A DNA stretch of 10,486 nt, taken from NCBI GenBank assembly GCA_964491625.1, contig CAZBIU010000249.1:1-10486 (forward strand). The letters are read 5' to 3'. The position numbers and the translations under genes were made by a program. Shown one piece after another: positions 6,553 to 10,486 of this stretch (positions within the stretch are counted from its first letter, which is position 1; each line of letters begins with the position of its first letter). The notes below the pieces were generated by a model. That model was not told where the DNA came from. It worked only from the letters and a program-made list of their open reading frames with translations, and made no database searches. The DNA is from Fen-1118 sp964491625. Lineage in GTDB: Bacteria; Myxococcota_A; Polyangia; Fen-1088.

Positions 6553-8028
6553 CTATTGCTTGGCCACATTCCACCAGCCGCCACCCAGCGCAACGTAAAG
6601 CGCAACCGTGTCCTGGAGCCGCTGTGCTTGCGCTTGCACATAGGCTAAGGTCGCCTGGTGGTATTGTTCGTCGGCAATCAAGACCTGAAGGTAGGTCGCG
6701 ATTCCCGTCTGGTAGTTGATATGCATCAGCCGAAAGGCATCGGCGGCGGCATGGACCGCGTCGGCCTGCGCGCTCAGGGTCTCGGCGTCATGCTCCAATG
6801 CCCGCAGCGTATCCGCAACCTGCGCCAGCGCGCTGAGCACGGTCTGCCGATAGCTGGCCAGGACGGCGTCGTGCGCTTCGATGGCCGCCTTGCGCTCGTA
6901 CCAGCGCGTTCCGCCATCGACGATAGGTCCGGCCAAATTCGCGCCGAGGCTCCAAAACAGGCTGTCAGGGCGAAATATATTGCTCACGGATGTACTGTTC
7001 AGTCCTACCACTGAGTTCAGGGTCAGACTCGGAAACATGGCCGCCGTGGCAACACCGATCTGCGAGTTGGCGCTGATGAGCTGGGCTTCCGCTAGCAAAA
7101 TGTCAGGACGCTGGTGCACGAGCTCCGATGGCAGCGATACCGGCAGGTTCTCGGGAAGCTTGAAGTCCTTGAGGTCCAATCCCCGTGCACCTGGCGTTGA
7201 AGAAAATTCGGCTGGCGCCCGCCCCAGCAGCGTCGCCAGTAAGTGGTTGGCCTGGTCGATCTTTTGCCAAAGCGGTGGCAGCGTGGCCTGGGTACTTGCG
7301 AGCTCGCTTTGGAGACTCAGCACGTTCGAAAACGGCACGGTGCCGGCTTCTGCCTGGGCCTGTGTAATGCTCACCTGATCCTTCTCGAGGAGTATCAGAT
7401 CCTGCGTCGCCTGAATCTGCGCGCGATAGGCTGCCTGTGCAACGGCGGTATTGACGATGTTGCCGGCCAGCATGATGTACGTGCCCATAACCTTGTAGCG
7501 CTGTGCCTCCATCTGAGCCTTCAGTCCCTCGATTTGGCGACGCTGGCCTCCCCAGATGTCGAGCGCGTAATTCACGCTCGCCGAGAGCGTGAACAAGTTG
7601 AAGACACTGTTCGGCAGCGTCGATCCGATGACCCTTAGATTGGAAGTCTGCCGGCTTGCGCCGATGTTGCCCCCAATTTGCGGGATGAAGACGCCATAGC
7701 CAGCCTGAAGGATGTCCTGGCTTTGTCGAAGCGTGGCTTGTGCGGCCTGAAGCGTGGGATTGTCGGCAATGGCCACGAGAATGAAGTCGTCGAGCTCCGA
7801 ATTCTCGAACAGGCGCCACCAGTCGGCGGCGACCTGCTTACCTTCCTCGAAACGCTGGGCTTGGCCATCGGCGATGGAGGTGGCCTTCGGGATGGGCGTG
7901 GCGGTGTAGCTGGAATTCTTCGGCGCGTCGGGACGTACGTAGTTGGGTCCGACTGCACAACCGGCTAGGCAAAGTGCTACGGCGCCCCAGGCCTCTCGGC
8001 GCAGCCGTCCTTCGAACATCCGATTCAC
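6553..8028 (-). CDS. NodT-family outer-membrane efflux lipoprotein (TolC-like channel)
   Basis: This is a 491-residue outer-membrane factor, the exit duct of a tripartite exporter. The N-terminus has a short positive region, a hydrophobic stretch and a lipobox LAGC with Cys24, so it should be lipidated and anchored. The sequence after it (AVGPNYVRPDAP) is the classic start of NodT-type channels. Two OEP repeats follow, seen in motifs such as DWWRLFENSELDDFI, ALDIWGGQRRQIEG, LPSELVHQRPDILLAEAQLISANSQIG and the terminal LYVALGGGWW. Length is normal. The start given is GTG at 8028, whose first four bases overlap the end of the adaptor gene (GTGA). The ATG at 8019, three codons later, is a possible alternative. 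It is the last gene of the operon. The family also serves RND and MFS pumps, but here the inner-membrane partner is an ABC permease. Confidence 0.93.
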   Translation of the reverse strand: MNRMFEGRLRREAWGAVALCLAGCAVGPNYVRPDAPKNSSYTATPIPKATSIADGQAQRFEEGKQVAADWWRLFENSELDDFILVAIADNPTLQAAQATLRQSQDILQAGYGVFIPQIGGNIGASRQTSNLRVIGSTLPNSVFNLFTLSASVNYALDIWGGQRRQIEGLKAQMEAQRYKVMGTYIMLAGNIVNTAVAQAAYRAQIQATQDLILLEKDQVSITQAQAEAGTVPFSNVLSLQSELASTQATLPPLWQKIDQANHLLATLLGRAPAEFSSTPGARGLDLKDFKLPENLPVSLPSELVHQRPDILLAEAQLISANSQIGVATAAMFPSLTLNSVVGLNSTSVSNIFRPDSLFWSLGANLAGPIVDGGTRWYERKAAIEAHDAVLASYRQTVLSALAQVADTLRALEHDAETLSAQADAVHAAADAFRLMHINYQTGIATYLQVLIADEQYHQATLAYVQAQAQRLQDTVALYVALGGGWWNVAKQ

Positions 8029-9227
8029 GGCCGCTTCACCAACAGCGGGGCTGGCTCGTTGGCCTCTTGAAAACCGGCGTACTGCACCAGCGGTGATTTC
8101 AGGCGCAAGGAGCGGGGTGCGGGCAATTCGGCAGCGTCGCGCGCACCAATGTAGACGTCCACCATTTCTCCCGGATAGATTTCGACCTCCGCTGGAGGTT
8201 GAAATCTGAAGATAGCGGGTAGCACGCGCAGATCGACCTTTTCAAGTCGTTGGTCGGAGAGCTCGATCTTCGGGCTCACGTACGGCTGCAGGCGGACGAA
8301 TTCGAGAGGGATCGTTGTGGTCGTGCCTCGAATCGACATCGTGGCGACCAGCTTGTCCGCCGAGGGAAGCTTGGGAATCAGGATTTCATCAACGTAGCAA
8401 CGCACACCCATGTATCCGCTGGACTTGCCGGTACCCATGACGACGATGGGACCGAGGCCCTGCGTGTAGGTTCCATAGGCGCCCTGGGACGACACGAAGC
8501 TGCCCAGGGCAGCCTGGATCGACAGGACCACACCGTCCGTCGGTGCGCGAACGGTGTATTTGCTGAGAAGCTCTTTGGAAGCGGCCAATGCCTTCGAAAG
8601 GGATTCAACCTGCCGCCTCTGGTTCTGAATGTCGAATTTCCAGGCTCCCGCTTTCGTGAGATCGTACTGACGGGTGACGACATCCAGATTCGCTTTCGCC
8701 ACCTTGACGGAGTTTCGGACCGTGTCGAGAGTGTCCTTGCTGACCGAGCGCGGCTCCAGGTCGAACGAGTGCTGCTGCTTGGTCAAGGTGTCTTGGGCGC
8801 TCTTGAGGCTGGCGGTCGCGAGCTCGACTTGGGCGCGCGCCACCTCTAGATTCTCCTTCCGCGGTTGGGCTTTGAGCTCCTGAAGGAGCGACGTTGCGAC
8901 ATCCACTTGTGCCCTCTGCTGGGCAGTGGCTGCCCGTTGAATGGCATTGTCGATGACCAGCAAAGGTGTACCCAATACTACATCCTCGCCTTCAGCAACC
9001 AAAATCTCCCGAACAGTGCCAGAGACATCCGGGTAGATGTTGATGTTCTCGCCATGGGCTTGGTAGCTTTCAATAATCCCGTTGGCGAAGATCCCCTGCG
9101 CATAAGGATTGGACGCGGGTTGAAACACGGGTGACTGGGGTTTCGGCGGTCTCGCGTAGACATAGGCGCTTGCGAGAGCGAGCAGCACGCCCACACCGAC
9201 CAACGCAAAGATGATCTTGTTACGCAT
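8025..9227 (-). CDS. HlyD-family periplasmic adaptor (membrane fusion protein)
   Basis: This 400-residue protein links an inner-membrane transporter to the outer-membrane channel. Residues 5-25 form one membrane anchor. A first lipoyl half follows (about 48-95, with NINIYPDVSGTVREILVAEGEDV). Residues about 97-222 form a long coiled-coil hairpin rich in Ala, Gln and Lys, then the second lipoyl half (TVRAPTDGVVLSI, 225-237) and a beta-barrel with YPGEMVDVYIG near 351-361. The coiled-coil hairpin, about 60 residues per arm, is long enough to reach a TolC-like channel. The anchor and gene order resemble DevB of cyanobacteria and MacA. ATG at 9227 lies inside the end of the ATPase gene (8-base overlap), implying translational coupling. 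The stop overlaps the channel gene. Confidence 0.93.
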   Translation of the reverse strand: MRNKIIFALVGVGVLLALASAYVYARPPKPQSPVFQPASNPYAQGIFANGIIESYQAHGENINIYPDVSGTVREILVAEGEDVVLGTPLLVIDNAIQRAATAQQRAQVDVATSLLQELKAQPRKENLEVARAQVELATASLKSAQDTLTKQQHSFDLEPRSVSKDTLDTVRNSVKVAKANLDVVTRQYDLTKAGAWKFDIQNQRRQVESLSKALAASKELLSKYTVRAPTDGVVLSIQAALGSFVSSQGAYGTYTQGLGPIVVMGTGKSSGYMGVRCYVDEILIPKLPSADKLVATMSIRGTTTTIPLEFVRLQPYVSPKIELSDQRLEKVDLRVLPAIFRFQPPAEVEIYPGEMVDVYIGARDAAELPAPRSLRLKSPLVQYAGFQEANEPAPLLVKRP

Positions 9228-9915
9228 GGCCTTGGCCTTTCTCGATCTCGATGACCTTTCCGTCCTCCATCTTGATCATGCGATCGGCGAACTCGGAGAT
9301 TCGGTCATCATGGGTAACGATGATGATGCAACGTTGAGGGTTCAGAATGTCTCGCTTCACGAATTCGACGATCTTGCGTCCTGTGTCGCCGTCGAGCGAC
9401 GCAGTCGGCTCATCAAGCACCAGAATATCTGGCTTGCTGACGATGGCGCGAGCGATGGCGACGCGTTGTTGTTCACCGCCACTCAGTTTCTGTGGCGACA
9501 GCTCGGCCCGCTGGGTAAGATCGACCTTTTCGAGAGCCTGCATCGCCTCCTTGATGGCCTCATCCCACTTGCGCCGCTTGAGAATCAAAGGTACCGCGAC
9601 GTTTTCGGCAGTCGTGAGCTTTGGAAACAGGTGGAAGTCTTGGAAGACAAAGCCGACGGTGTTGAGGCGCATATCGGCCAGCTTATCGGCCGACAGACTC
9701 CAAATATCCTGGTCCTTGATCTTGACGGTGCCCTGGTTGGGGCGAAGGATCCCGGAGATAATGCTAAGAAGTGTGGTCTTCCCGCTACCCGACGGGCCAA
9801 CAATGAACAGCATCTCCTGAAAATGGGCGTCGAACGCGACCTTTTGGACCGCGTTGGTTCGGATCTCGCCTTCGCCGAACCATTTGCTCAAGTCCCTGGC
9901 TTCGATAGCGTTCAT
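9220..9915 (-). CDS. ABC transporter ATPase, DevA/LolD/MacB-like
   Basis: This is a 231-residue cytoplasmic ATP-binding subunit that powers the adjacent permease. All motifs are intact: Walker A GPSGSGKTT (40-48), Q-loop FQD (91-93), signature LSGGEQQ (144-150), Walker B ILVLDEP (164-170), D-loop SLDG (173-176) and switch His202 in THDD. The sequence belongs to the group that pairs with FtsX/MacB-type permeases (LolD, MacB ATPase domain, DevA), not importers. It starts with ATG at 9915, two bases after the permease stop, and its stop overlaps the adaptor start. Unlike MacB, ATPase and permease are separate proteins. Substrate unknown. Confidence 0.95.
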   Translation of the reverse strand: MNAIEARDLSKWFGEGEIRTNAVQKVAFDAHFQEMLFIVGPSGSGKTTLLSIISGILRPNQGTVKIKDQDIWSLSADKLADMRLNTVGFVFQDFHLFPKLTTAENVAVPLILKRRKWDEAIKEAMQALEKVDLTQRAELSPQKLSGGEQQRVAIARAIVSKPDILVLDEPTASLDGDTGRKIVEFVKRDILNPQRCIIIVTHDDRISEFADRMIKMEDGKVIEIEKGQGHA

Positions 9916-9917
9916 GG

Positions 9918-10486
9918 TCAGCTCCGAAAGATGTCGAAGGGCTCGATCTTGAGCACGCGACGAATGGCGATGTAGCTAGAGATCGCGGCGATAACGAGAA
10001 CCATGGCAAACGCCATGGCGAGGTTGCTAAAGGTAATGATCGAGGCGTAGTCGGGCACGCGGAGCTTCGCCGCCAGAATGAGAACCGTGCAGAGTCCGAT
10101 CCCCAGGCCGTATCCGGCGATGGCGGTAATTCCAGCCTGGAAGAGCAGCATGTAGACCAACTCGCGTCCCTTGGCGCCCATCGCTTTCAGGGCACCAAAG
10201 CGATCGAGGTTTTCCAAGACAAAGGTGTAGAACGTCTGCGCGGAGATCGACAAGCCCACGATGAAGCTGATCGCCGTCATAATCAGGATATTGGTCCCCA
10301 TGCCCGTGTGGTACATGTAGAAATCGGTGATTCGATCGATGAACTCGTCTTCTGTGACGGCCACGTAACCCAGCTTGGCGACCTCGCTCTTGATGCCGGG
10401 AATCGCATCGACACTGGTGGGCTCGACGAGAATGTAACTGACCGTCGAGCGCAGCGACGGGATGTACTGAATGGCCCGGCTGAACG
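9918..10486 (-). CDS. ABC transporter permease, DevC/FtsX-like, N-terminus beyond the window
   Basis: This is the C-terminal 188 residues of an inner-membrane permease. The frame is open to the window edge. The residues before the internal GTG at 10364 (FSRAIQYIPSLRSTVSYILVE, then EVAKLGY) continue the periplasmic domain without a break, so 10364 is not the start. The visible part has the end of the periplasmic domain and three membrane segments: near NILIMTAISFIVGLSISAQ, LLFQAGITAIAGYGLGIGL and LAMAFAMVLVIAAISSYIAI. Between the first two is LENLDRFGALKAMGAKGREL, the FtsX/MacB-domain coupling region, and the end is RRVLKIEPFDIFRS. This fits DevC-type permeases, which are usually somewhat under 400 residues. 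It is the first visible gene of the operon, and the promoter is outside the window. Confidence 0.93.
   Translation of the reverse strand, partial: FSRAIQYIPSLRSTVSYILVEPTSVDAIPGIKSEVAKLGYVAVTEDEFIDRITDFYMYHTGMGTNILIMTAISFIVGLSISAQTFYTFVLENLDRFGALKAMGAKGRELVYMLLFQAGITAIAGYGLGIGLCTVLILAAKLRVPDYASIITFSNLAMAFAMVLVIAAISSYIAIRRVLKIEPFDIFRS

Noticed and set aside
9211..9975. 254-codon open frame on the + strand opposite the ABC ATPase
   Set aside because: It is the antisense shadow of an ATPase with every catalytic motif intact.
9918..10364. A 148-residue permease starting at the GTG at 10364
   Set aside because: Reading upstream in frame gives continuous permease-like sequence to the window edge without a stop, so the gene is cut by the edge and is not a short protein.
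1..10486. CRISPR array, prophage, insertion sequence, tRNA or defence system
   Set aside because: I found no regularly spaced repeats, integrase or transposase motifs, cloverleaf structures or nuclease/toxin genes. The recognised genes fill nearly all of the window.

Overview
The window is GC-rich, gene-dense DNA from a Gram-negative bacterium, most likely a proteobacterium. The evidence is a lipoprotein outer-membrane channel, a periplasmic adaptor, a P3B-type Mg2+ ATPase and a Dps of the usual proteobacterial form. I cannot place the species. I see no tRNA, rRNA, CRISPR array, transposase or phage gene.

Left part, + strand. The window opens inside an alpha-glucan phosphorylase gene of the GT35 / GlgP type (1-2109). 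Its N-terminal part lies outside the window. A 220-bp spacer with several inverted repeats follows. Next is a small exported protein (2330-2761) that is very rich in Lys, Ala and Glu and whose mature part has no aromatic residue, Cys, Pro or Ile; it resembles a periplasmic hydrophilin. A 140-bp spacer carries a promoter-like -10 element and a perfect 11-bp tandem repeat, and leads into mgtA (2902-5544), a complete Mg2+-importing P-type ATPase. After a 172-bp spacer come csbD (5717-5935) and dps (5953-6435), only 17 bp apart and probably one transcript.

Right part, - strand, convergent with the first. Four genes form a tightly packed operon read from the right edge leftwards: an ABC permease (10486-9918, N-terminus outside the window), its ATPase (9915-9220), a HlyD-type periplasmic adaptor (9227-8025) and a NodT-type outer-membrane lipoprotein channel (8028-6553). 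Spacing is a 2-nt gap, an 8-nt overlap and a 4-nt overlap. The set looks like a complete DevBCA/MacAB-like tripartite exporter with its own outer-membrane channel. Its substrate cannot be read from the sequence.

Taken together, the + strand genes look like a stress or stationary-phase group: storage-glucan breakdown, a hydrophilin-like envelope protein, Mg2+ import, CsbD, and Dps for iron storage and DNA protection. This grouping is an inference from content and position. There is no direct evidence of shared regulation beyond one sigma-S-like -10 element before mgtA. The least described items are the hydrophilin-like protein, the short repeat-bearing mgtA leader and the four-gene exporter.
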